Shown here: positions 55,095 to 63,043 of the stretch, in pieces
Layout: each line of letters starts with the position of its first letter
Numbering within the stretch: the first letter of the stretch is position 1
Source: CAWINX01 sp963837585
GTDB lineage: Bacteria > Actinomycetota > Thermoleophilia > Solirubrobacterales > 70-9
Length of the DNA stretch: 64,000 nucleotides
NCBI GenBank assembly: GCA_963837585.1
Contig: CAWINX010000003.1
Coordinates: 1,062,119 to 1,126,118 of the forward strand
Reading direction: 5' to 3'
Made by a program: the position numbers and the translations under genes
The notes under the pieces: model-generated
Seen by the model: the letters and a program-made list of their open reading frames with translations, nothing else
The model's database searches: none
Told to the model about the DNA's origin: nothing

Positions 55095-57791
55095 ATGAAG
55101 GCGCAGGAGATCCGCGACACCTACCTCTCTTTCTTCGAGGAGCGGGGGCACAAGATCGTGCCCTCCGCCTCACTGGTGCCCTCGGTCCACGACCCCTCGG
55201 TCCTGCTGACCACCGCCGGGATGCAGCCCTTCAAGCCCTATTTCCTGGGACGCGAGAAGCCGCCCGCGCCCCGCGTCGCCGACGTGCAGAAGTGCTTCCG
55301 CACCACCGACATCGAGGAGGTCGGCAAGACCGCCCGTCACCTCACCTTCTTCGAGATGCTCGGCAACTGGAGCTTCGGCGACTACTTCAAGGAGGAGTCG
55401 ATCCCCTGGGGTTGGGAGCTGGCGACGCAGGGCTTCGGCTTCGACCCCGAGCTGGTCTGGGTGACCGTCTTCGGCGGCGACGAGGAGCTCGGCCTCGGCC
55501 CCGACGAGGAGGCGATCGAGATCTGGCGGGGCCAGGGACTCCCCGAGGAGCGGATCGTCCGGCTCGGCCGCGAGGACAACTTCTGGCAGGCCGGGCCGAC
55601 CGGCCCCTGCGGCCCCTGCTCGGAGCTCTACCTCGATCGCGGCGAGGCCTTCGGCGCCGCCGGCGAGCGGCCGGGCGACGACACCGACCGCTTCCTCGAG
55701 TTCTGGAACCACGTCTTCATGACCTACGACCTCGCCGAGGGCGGCGGCCTCACCGAGCTGCCGATGCGCAACATCGACACCGGCATGGGACTGGACCGGA
55801 TGGCGGCGATCCTCCAGGACGTCCCCTCGGTCTTCGAGACCGACCTGCTGCGACCGCTGGTCGACCTCGCCGAGGAGCTCTCCGGGCACTCCTACGCCGA
55901 GGGCGGGGCGGTCACCCGCGCGATGCGGATCGTCGCCGACCACTCCCGCGGCGCCGCCTTCCTGATCGCCGACGGCGTCGTCCCCTCCAACGAGGACCGC
56001 GGCTACATCCTGCGGCGGATCATGCGGCGGGCGATCCAGCAGGGCCGCACCCTCGGCCTCGAGTCCCCCTGGCTCGGCCGCTTCGCCGAACGCGCGATCG
56101 AGACGATGGGCGAGGCCTACCCCGAACTGGAGAACCAGCGCGAAATCATCGCCCGCTGGGTCGGCGACGAGGAGGAGAGCTTCGGTCGCACCCTGGAGCG
56201 CGGCAGCGACCTGCTCGAGCGCTTGGTCGTCGATGCGGAGCGCTCGGGGACGTCGTGGATCGACGCCGCCGACGCCTTCCAGCTCCATGACACCTACGGC
56301 TTCCCCTATGACCTGACCAAGGAGCTGCTCGCCGAGCGCGGCCTCTCGGTCGACGACGGTGGCTTCGAGGAGTTGATGGAGGAGCAGCGCCAGCGGGCCC
56401 GGGTCGGCACCGCCACCGCGCACGGCTCCGAGGACCGCCACGCCAAGGTGATCGCCTTCGCCGCGGAGGCGCCGCCGACCCGCTTCGTCGGCTACGAGAT
56501 GTTGACCGCGACCACCGGCCTCGCCGCGGTGCAGCCCGACGACGGCCGCGCTCTCGTCAAGCTCGAGCAGAGCCCCTTCTACGCGGAGGGCGGCGGCCAG
56601 GTCGCCGACTCCGGCGTGCTGCGCTGGGCCGGGGCGGAGGCCAAGGTCCTCGACGTCTACCGGGTCGGCGACGATCAAGTCCTTGAAGTCGAAGGAAGGC
56701 GTCCCCGGACGCGGGAGCGGGGGCGCGAGCACTCCGGTGATGATGAGCGCGCCCCCGCGGGAGCGGAGGAGACGCCGCTTGATTCCGGCGTCGCGGTTGA
56801 AGCGGTCGTAGACCGCGAAGCCCGCCACGCGACGATGCGAAACCACACCGCCACCCACCTCCTGCACGCGGCGCTGCGCGAGGCGCTCGGCACCCACGTC
56901 CGCCAGGCCGGCTCGGCGGTCCGCCCGGACAAGCTGCGCTTCGACTTCACCCACGGCCAGGCGCTCGCCCCCGAGGAGCTGGGCGAGGTCGAGGACCGCG
57001 TCAACGAGTGGGTGAAGGCAAGCCGCCCGGTGCGCTGGCTCAACATGGATCGCGCCGAGGCGGAGCGGCTCGGCGCGATGGCTCTGTTCGGCGAGAAATA
57101 CGGCGAGTGGGTCCGCGTCGTCGAGGTCGACGGGGTCTCGCGCGAGCTCTGCGGCGGCACCCACGTCGCCAACACCGCCGAGGTGGGGATCTTCAAAATC
57201 GTCTCCGAGGGGTCGAGCGCCGCCAACGTGCGCCGCATCGAGGCGCTGACCGGGCCGGCCGCGATCGACTGGTTCCGCGAGCGCGAGTCGCAGCTGCGCG
57301 AGGCCGGCGAGCTGCTCGGCTCGCCCCAGGACCCGCTGGCCGGCGCGCGCCGCGCCGCCGAGCGCCTGCGCGAGGCCGGCGAGGGCGCCGCGCAGGCCGA
57401 GAAGCAACTGCTCGGGGACGAGGCGAAGCGGATCGTCGCCGAGGCCGCGGAGGTCGACGGCCTCAAGGTCGCGGTCGCGCGGGCCCCGATGGCCGACCAA
57501 AAGCAGCTGCTCGAACTCGCCAACCGCATCCAGTCGATGCTCGGCGGCGAGGCGGCGATCGCCCTCGGCGGCGCCGAGGGCGACAAGGTCGGCCTCGTCC
57601 TCCTCTTCTCCGGCGCTGCGGTGGCGAAGGGGCTCTCCGCGGCCTCGGTCGTCCGCGAGGCGGCGGCGGTCGTCGGCGGGGGAGGGGGCGGCCGCGACGA
57701 GATGGCGCAGGCCGGCGGCAAGGACGCCTCGAAGCTCGACGAGGCGCTGGAAGTGGCGCGCGCCGCGATCGAGCGGACTCTCGGAGCCTGA
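55095..57791 (+). CDS. alaS: Alanyl-tRNA synthetase
   Basis: 898 residues. Catalytic core: FFEERGHKIVPSASLVPSVH, TTAGMQPFKPYFLG, KCFRTTDIEEVGKTARHLTF, EMLGNWSFGDYFKEESI, NIDTGMGLDRMAAILQ; editing domain HTATHLLHAALREALG with zinc ligands and LCGGTHVANTAEVGIFKI; C-terminal oligomerisation domain with GGGGGGRDEMAQAGG. Between the beta-barrel (DVYRVGDDQVLEVEG) and RHATMRNHT there is a charged ~30-residue insertion containing a palindrome. The frame is intact. It heads the alaS-ruvX-mltG-aro run. Confidence 0.97.
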   Translation: MKAQEIRDTYLSFFEERGHKIVPSASLVPSVHDPSVLLTTAGMQPFKPYFLGREKPPAPRVADVQKCFRTTDIEEVGKTARHLTFFEMLGNWSFGDYFKEESIPWGWELATQGFGFDPELVWVTVFGGDEELGLGPDEEAIEIWRGQGLPEERIVRLGREDNFWQAGPTGPCGPCSELYLDRGEAFGAAGERPGDDTDRFLEFWNHVFMTYDLAEGGGLTELPMRNIDTGMGLDRMAAILQDVPSVFETDLLRPLVDLAEELSGHSYAEGGAVTRAMRIVADHSRGAAFLIADGVVPSNEDRGYILRRIMRRAIQQGRTLGLESPWLGRFAERAIETMGEAYPELENQREIIARWVGDEEESFGRTLERGSDLLERLVVDAERSGTSWIDAADAFQLHDTYGFPYDLTKELLAERGLSVDDGGFEELMEEQRQRARVGTATAHGSEDRHAKVIAFAAEAPPTRFVGYEMLTATTGLAAVQPDDGRALVKLEQSPFYAEGGGQVADSGVLRWAGAEAKVLDVYRVGDDQVLEVEGRRPRTRERGREHSGDDERAPAGAEETPLDSGVAVEAVVDREARHATMRNHTATHLLHAALREALGTHVRQAGSAVRPDKLRFDFTHGQALAPEELGEVEDRVNEWVKASRPVRWLNMDRAEAERLGAMALFGEKYGEWVRVVEVDGVSRELCGGTHVANTAEVGIFKIVSEGSSAANVRRIEALTGPAAIDWFRERESQLREAGELLGSPQDPLAGARRAAERLREAGEGAAQAEKQLLGDEAKRIVAEAAEVDGLKVAVARAPMADQKQLLELANRIQSMLGGEAAIALGGAEGDKVGLVLLFSGAAVAKGLSAASVVREAAAVVGGGGGGRDEMAQAGGKDASKLDEALEVARAAIERTLGA
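56717..56758. repeat. Palindromic insert inside alaS
   Basis: Perfect 11-base arms GCGGGGGCGCG (56717-56727) and CGCGCCCCCGC (56748-56758) around a 20-base loop; a second small palindrome GCGTCCCCGGACGC lies just upstream. Translated in frame as RERGREHSGDDERAPAGA-like low-complexity sequence. Confidence 0.6.
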
Positions 57792-57792
57792 G

Positions 57793-58192
57793 GTGGCCCG
57801 GATCCTCGCCCTCGACCACGGCACCGCCCGGATCGGCTGCGCGATCTCCGACCCGACCGGAACCTTGGTCCGACCGCTGCCGACGATCGAGCCGCCGGAG
57901 CCGCGCGTCGTCGCCGAGCATCGTCGCCGAGCACGGCGTCGAGCGGGTCGTCGTCGGCCTCCCGGTGGGGCTCGACGGGAAGGAGGGCTCCCAGGCCGCC
58001 CTCGCCCGCACCTTCTGCGCGGAGCTGGAGGCGATCCTCGACGTGCCGGTGGCCACCTACGACGAGCGGCTGACGACGAAGATGGCGTCGGCGAGCCGCC
58101 GTGGCGGCGCCACGGCGCCCGAGGACTCGCTCGCCGCGGCCCACCTCCTGGAGAGCTATCTGGCCAGCACGGAGGGCGGCGGGGATGGATGA
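57793..58192 (+). CDS. ruvX: Holliday junction resolvase-like/pre-16S rRNA nuclease YqgF (frame break near 57920)
   Basis: About 133 residues from GTG 57793. RILALDHGTARIGCAISDPT holds the first catalytic Asp of the RNase H fold; after a one-base shift IVAEHGVERVVVGLPVGLDG, AELEAILDVPVATYDERLTT (catalytic Glu), EDSLAAAHLLESYL. YqgF/RuvX trims the 5' end of 16S rRNA in E. coli. Starts 1 base after alaS and overlaps mltG by 8 bases. Confidence 0.93.
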
Positions 58193-59037
58193 GGACCGAC
58201 GAGCCGAACGCAGGAGGGTCGACCGCCGCCGCACGGTGAGGCGCCGCCGCCTCGCCGTCGGCGCGATCGCGATCGCAGCGCTGGGGGTCATGGCAGCCGC
58301 CGCGCTCGCCTACCGCCACTTCCATCGCTCGGCGCCGCCGCCGGCCCCGGTCGTGCCGACGACGACGGTGACGATCCCGGAGGGCTACAGCCGCGCCCAG
58401 GTGGCGCCGCTGGCCAAGGGGGACGGCCTCCGCGGCGACTACATGAAGGCGAGTGCGGGGCACGAGGGCTTCCTCTTTCCCGACACCTTCGAGCTGGAGC
58501 GCCACGCGCCCGTCTCCGACCTCGTCCGGCTCCAGCTCGACGACTTCAAGCGGCGGATCAAGGGCGTCGACATGTGCTACGCGCGCTCCAAGAACCTCAC
58601 CGTCCGCGACGTGGTGACGATCGCCTCGATGATCGAGCGCGAGGCGCAGGTCCCCGCCGACCGGGCGCTGGTCGCGGCGGTCATCTACAACCGCCTCCAC
58701 GCCGGGATCCCGCTCGGGATCGACGCGACGATCCGCTTCGCCACCGGCAACTACACCCAGCCGCTGACCGAGTCGGAGCTGGCGACGTCCTCCCCGTACA
58801 ACACGCGGCTCAACCAGGGCCTGCCGCCCGGGCCGATCGACAGCCCCGGCCTCGCCTCGATGCAGGCCGCCGCCCACCCGGCCAAGGCCGGCTATCTCTA
58901 CTACGTGGTCAAGCCCGGCACCTGCGGCAAGCTCGCCTTCTCCATCGACCGACGCGCAGTTCCAAAACGACGTCGCCCGCTACAACGCAGCGCGCGCCGC
59001 GGCCGGCGGCAACTCTCCGACCAGCTGCGGCCAGTAG
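58185..59037 (+). CDS. mltG: Endolytic transglycosylase MltG (YceG), short form (frame break near 58950)
   Basis: About 284 residues, shorter than the usual 330-400. A basic cytoplasmic N-tail (RRAERRRVDRRRTVRRRRLA) precedes one helix (GAIAIAALGVMAAAALAY), a small VTIPEGYSRAQVAPLAK LysM-like piece, then the catalytic core FLFPDTFELERHAP, ASMIEREAQVPADRALVAAV (catalytic Glu in IEREA), IYNRLHAGIPLGIDATIRFA, SPYNTRLNQGLPPGPIDSPG. It cuts nascent peptidoglycan. Corrected end DVARYNAARAAAGGNSPTSC at TAG 59035-59037. Confidence 0.9.
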
Positions 59038-59070
59038 CGCGAGGGGCGCGAAGCGGGAAGATCCATCTCG

Positions 59071-59864
59071 ATGCCCCGTCTCGCCGTCCTCGGTCACCCG
59101 GTCTCCCACTCGCGCTCCCCGGCGATGCACAACGCCGCCTTCGCGGCGCTCGGCATCGACGGCGAGTGGAGCTATGAGGCGATCGAGGTCGCTCCCGACG
59201 CCTTCGAGGAGCGGGTGCGGGCGATGCCGGCGGAGGGGTTCGCCGGGGCCAACGTCACCGTCCCCCACAAGGGCGCCGCGATGGCCGTCGCCGAGGAGTC
59301 GAGTGAGATGGCGCGGGAGATCGGCGCCGCCAACACCCTGAGCTTCGCCGACGGCGAGATCCGCGCCGACAACACCGACGCCTCCGGTCTGCTCGACGCG
59401 CTGCCCGCCTCGCCCGCCGGGACCCGCGCCCTGGTGCTCGGCGCCGGCGGCGCGGCGCGGGCCGTCGTCTGGGCGCTGGTCCGCGAGGGCGCCGCGGTCG
59501 AGGTCTGGAACCGCACCGCGCTGCGCTCCCGCAACCTCTGCGAGGAGCTGGGGGGGAGGACGGTGGAGGTCCCCGACCAGGCGTCCTACGGCTTGATCGT
59601 CAACACGACCGCGGTCGGCCTGCGCGGCGAGGACCCCTTCGCGGAGCTTCCGCTCGCCCCCGCGGCCTTCTCGCCAGGCCAGATCGTCGTCGACATGGTC
59701 TACGGGGAGGGACCGACCCGCCTGCTGAGGCGGCCGAAGAGGCCGGGGCGACCACGGTCGACGGCATCGAGGTCCTCGTCCAGCAGGGCGCGCTCTCCCT
59801 CCGCATCTGGACGGGCCGCGAGGCGCCGGTCGAGGTGATGCGCGCCGCCGCGTCGCGCCTATAG
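59071..59864 (+). CDS. aroE: Shikimate dehydrogenase (frame break near 59730)
   Basis: About 264 residues. LAVLGHPVSHSRSPAMHNAA (shikimate pocket), ANVTVPHKGAAMAVAEESSE (catalytic Lys), ADNTDASGLLDAL, NADP-binding ALVLGAGGAARAVVWAL, VEVWNRTALRSRNL, and after a shift EAGATTVDGIEVLVQQGALS, LRIWTGREAPVEVM. Reduces 3-dehydroshikimate to shikimate. aroC follows after 13 bases. Confidence 0.94.
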
Positions 59865-59877
59865 CCTTGGCGCGACG

Positions 59878-61047
59878 ATGAGCACGCTTCGCTTCACGAC
59901 CGCAGGCGAGTCGCACGGCCCCGGGCTGGTCGCGATCGTCGAGGGCATGCCGGCGGGCCTTGAGCTCGAACGCGAGGCGCTCGACCGCGACATGGCGCGC
60001 CGCCAGCTCGGCCACGGCCGCGGCGGCCGGATGAAGATCGAGACCGACGCGGTCGAGATCCGCTCCGGCCTGCGCCACGGCCGCACCCTCGGCAGCCCGA
60101 TCGCCGTCCTCGTCGCCAACCGCGACTACGCCAACTGGGAGGAGCGGATGAACCCCTGGCCGGTCGAGGGCTTCGAGCCCGACGAGGTCCACCTGCCGCG
60201 GCCCGGCCACGCCGACCTGGTCGGCGCCCAGAAGTACGGCCACACCGACATCCGCAACGTGCTCGAGCGGGCCAGCGCCCGCGAGACCGCCGCCCGCGTC
60301 GCCGCCGGCTCGCTCGCCCGCGGCTTCCTCGCCGCCCTCGGGGTCAGCGTCCACAGCCACGTCATCCAGATCGCCTCGGTGACGGCGCCGGAGCGCCCCG
60401 ACCTCGGCCCGGAGGACTTCGCCGCCGTCGACGAGGATCCGGTGCGCTGCCTCGACCCCGAGGCGAGCGCCGCGATGGTCGAGGAGATCAACCGCCTGCG
60501 CAAGGCCAACGAGAGCCTCGGCGGCAGCTTCGAGGTGCGCGCCTTCGGCCTCGTCCCCGGGCTCGGCTCCCACATCTCCTGGGAGGACCGCCTCGACGGC
60601 CGCCTCGCCGGCGCGGTCGCCTCGATCCAGTCGGTCAAGGGGGTGGCGATCGGCGAGGCCTGGGACGTCGCCGGCCGCCCCGGCTCGGAGGCCCACGACG
60701 AGATCTTCTGGTCGCCCGAGCGCGGCTACTTCCGCGAGACCAACCACGCCGGCGGCGTCGAGGGCGGGATGACCAACGGGCAGCCGCTCTCGGTTCGCGC
60801 CGCGATCAAGCCGATCTCGACCCTGACCAAGCCGCTGCGCTCGGTCGACACCGAGACCAAGGAGCCGGCCCAGGCGCTGCGCGAGCGCACCGACTCCACC
60901 GTCGTCCCCGCCGCCGCGGTCGTCGCCGAGGCGATGGTCTGCCTGACCCTGGCCCGCTGCTACCGCGAGAAGTTCGGCGGCGACCACATCGACGACGTGC
61001 TGGCCGCGGTCGACGCGTACAAGAAGCGAATCGACTGGCGGGGCTGA
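59878..61047 (+). CDS. aroC: Chorismate synthase
   Basis: 389 residues, full length, no frame break. FTTAGESHGPGLVAIVEGMP, MARRQLGHGRGGRMKIETDA, RSGLRHGRTLGSPIAVLVAN, RPGHADLVGAQKYGHTDIRN (family signature), NHAGGVEGGMTNGQPLSVRA, DSTVVPAAAVVAEAMVCLTL. Uses reduced FMN to convert EPSP to chorismate. Eight bases separate it from aroKB. Confidence 0.97.
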   Translation: MSTLRFTTAGESHGPGLVAIVEGMPAGLELEREALDRDMARRQLGHGRGGRMKIETDAVEIRSGLRHGRTLGSPIAVLVANRDYANWEERMNPWPVEGFEPDEVHLPRPGHADLVGAQKYGHTDIRNVLERASARETAARVAAGSLARGFLAALGVSVHSHVIQIASVTAPERPDLGPEDFAAVDEDPVRCLDPEASAAMVEEINRLRKANESLGGSFEVRAFGLVPGLGSHISWEDRLDGRLAGAVASIQSVKGVAIGEAWDVAGRPGSEAHDEIFWSPERGYFRETNHAGGVEGGMTNGQPLSVRAAIKPISTLTKPLRSVDTETKEPAQALRERTDSTVVPAAAVVAEAMVCLTLARCYREKFGGDHIDDVLAAVDAYKKRIDWRG

Positions 61048-61055
61048 AGACCGCC

Positions 61056-62588
61056 GTGAGCAAGCCCGCGATCGTCTTCATCGGCTTCATGGGGGCCGGC
61101 AAGACCGCCGCGCTCGCCGCCGCGCGCGAGGCCGGCCTGGCGACCACCGAGGTCGACGAGTTGATGGAGCGCGAGCTGGGGATGCCGATCGCCGAGGCGT
61201 TCGAGCGCGACGGCGAGGACGCGTTCCGGGCCCGCGAGGCCGAGGTGGTCGGCGGCCTGCTCGAGGAGGCCGACGGCGGCGCGATCGCGCTCGGCGGCGG
61301 CAGCGTCCTCTCCGAGCGGGTCCGCGAGGCTCTCGGCCGCCACGTCGTCGTCTGGCTGCAGGTCGACGCCGAGGAGGCCTGGCGACGGATCGCCGGGTCC
61401 GGTCGGCCGCTGGCACGCAGCGCCGAGGACGTCGCCCGACTGCTCGCCGAGCGTCTGCCCCTCTACGAGCAGCTCGCCGACGCGATCGTGCCGCCGGGTG
61501 ACCGCGGAACGGTCGCCCGCGCCCTGCCGTCGATTCAGGCTCTGGCCGATCTGCCGGAGGGCACCCGGATGCTCTGGGCCGCCAGCGGCTCCGGCGAGTA
61601 CCCGGTCTTCGTCGGCCGCGGGCTGCTCGGCGCCGGTCCCTGGCCGCTGCCGGGCGAGCGCTTCTGCGTCACCGACGGCACCGTTGGCCCGCTCTACGTC
61701 GACCGCCTCGCGCCGCTGGCGGCGACGGTCGAGGTGCCTACGGGGGAGTCGACGAAGACGATGGCCGAGGCCGAGCGGGTGCTGCGCGAGATGGCCCGCG
61801 TCGGGGTGACGCGCGAGGACCACGTCGTCGCCCTCGGCGGCGGCGTCGTCGGCGACCTGGCGGGGTTCTGCGCCCACGTCTACCAGCGCGGCGTCCCCGT
61901 CGTCCAGGTCCCGACCACGCTCGTCGCCCAGGTCGACTCCGCCTACGGCGGCAAGACCGGGGTCGACCTGCCCGAGGGCAAGAACTACGTCGGCGCCTAC
62001 CATCTGCCGGCGGCGGTGCTCGCCGACACCTCGACCCTGGCGACGCTTCCGCCCGAGGAGCTGGCGGCCGGGTTCGTCGAGGCGCTGAAGACGGGGCTGC
62101 TGGCCGGCGGGGAGCTTTGGGAGCGGGTGCGGTCGATCGAGTCGCTCGACCCGGCCGAGCTCGACGACATCGTCTTCGCCTGCGCCCGCTACAAGTGCGA
62201 GGTCGTCGCCGCCGACGAGCGCGACGCGGGCCTTCGCCAGGCGCTCAACCTCGGCCACACCGTCGGCCACGCGATCGAGGCGGCGAGCGGCTACGAGCGC
62301 TACCGCCATGGCGAGGCGGTCGGCCTCGGCCTGCTGGCGGCGCTGCGGCTCTCCGATGCCGACGCGCTGCGCGAGGAGGTCGAGGAGATCCTGCGTCGCC
62401 ACGGCCTGCCGGTCGCGCTCGATCCCGCGGTCGACATCGAGGAGACCGTGGCGGCCCTGCAGCGCGACAAGAAGCGCACCGCCGAGGGGGTCGGCTTCGT
62501 CCTCCTCTCCGAGCCGGGCGAGCCCCGCACGGGGCAGATCCTCGATCCGGATAGGGTCCGCGAGGCCGTGGAGGAGCTGCTCCGATGA
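61056..62588 (+). CDS. aroKB: Bifunctional shikimate kinase/3-dehydroquinate synthase (AroK-AroB fusion)
   Basis: 510 residues, one unbroken frame. Residues 1-160 are a shikimate kinase: IVFIGFMGAGKTAALAAARE (P-loop), VDELMERELGMPIAEAF, GGGSVLSERVREAL, lid SGRPLARSAED. Residues ~170-510 are 3-dehydroquinate synthase: VPTGESTKTMAEAERVLREM, VALGGGVVGDLAGFCAHVYQ, QVPTTLVAQVDSAYGGKTGV, LPEGKNYVGAYHLPAAVLAD, LNLGHTVGHAIEAASGYER (zinc His), LQRDKKRTAEGVGFVLL. Steps 2 and 5 of the pathway are thus on one polypeptide, while aroQ, overlapping by 4 bases, supplies step 3 and aroE step 4. Confidence 0.95.
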   Translation: MSKPAIVFIGFMGAGKTAALAAAREAGLATTEVDELMERELGMPIAEAFERDGEDAFRAREAEVVGGLLEEADGGAIALGGGSVLSERVREALGRHVVVWLQVDAEEAWRRIAGSGRPLARSAEDVARLLAERLPLYEQLADAIVPPGDRGTVARALPSIQALADLPEGTRMLWAASGSGEYPVFVGRGLLGAGPWPLPGERFCVTDGTVGPLYVDRLAPLAATVEVPTGESTKTMAEAERVLREMARVGVTREDHVVALGGGVVGDLAGFCAHVYQRGVPVVQVPTTLVAQVDSAYGGKTGVDLPEGKNYVGAYHLPAAVLADTSTLATLPPEELAAGFVEALKTGLLAGGELWERVRSIESLDPAELDDIVFACARYKCEVVAADERDAGLRQALNLGHTVGHAIEAASGYERYRHGEAVGLGLLAALRLSDADALREEVEEILRRHGLPVALDPAVDIEETVAALQRDKKRTAEGVGFVLLSEPGEPRTGQILDPDRVREAVEELLR

Positions 62589-63043
62589 CCACCGCCCACA
62601 ACCGGGTCGGGGTCCTGCACGGCGTCAACTTCGACGTCCTCGATCGCCGCGACCCCGAGATCTACGGCGGCCTCTCGCTGAACGAGCTGGAGATGAAGAT
62701 CAAGGGCTGGGCGCGGGAGCTGGGGCTGGAGGCGATGTTCTTCCAGACCAACTCCGAGGGCGAGTTCGTCGAGTACCTGCACCGGCTGCCCGAGCTCGCC
62801 GACGCGGCGCTGATCAACGCCGGCGCCTGGACCCACTACAGCCGCGCGATCGCCGACGCGCTCGACGTCGCCGGGCTGCCGGCGGTCGAGGTCCACCTCT
62901 CCGACGTCGAGTCCCGCGAGGACTGGCGCAAGGACTCGGTCTTCGACGGCCTGGTGCTCGCCAAGGTCTCCGGCAAGGGGCCGGACGGCTACCGCGAGGC
63001 GCTCGAGGCGCTCGCCCGCGAGCTCGGCGCGACGGCGAGCTGA
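62585..63043 (+). CDS. aroQ: Type II 3-dehydroquinate dehydratase, divergent
   Basis: 152 residues, right length for AroQ. Catalytic Arg/Tyr loop reads DRRDPEIYGGLSLNELE; substrate residues NAGAWTHYSRAI (Asn, His) and VEVHLSDVESREDWR (His, Arg) are retained. The usual N-terminal GPNLNLLG is GVNFDVLD and NPGAYTH is NAGAWTH, so it departs from the typical family yet keeps all catalytic positions. Converts dehydroquinate to dehydroshikimate. Overlaps aroKB (ATGA) and the following peptidase gene. Confidence 0.88.
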   Translation: MTTAHNRVGVLHGVNFDVLDRRDPEIYGGLSLNELEMKIKGWARELGLEAMFFQTNSEGEFVEYLHRLPELADAALINAGAWTHYSRAIADALDVAGLPAVEVHLSDVESREDWRKDSVFDGLVLAKVSGKGPDGYREALEALARELGATAS

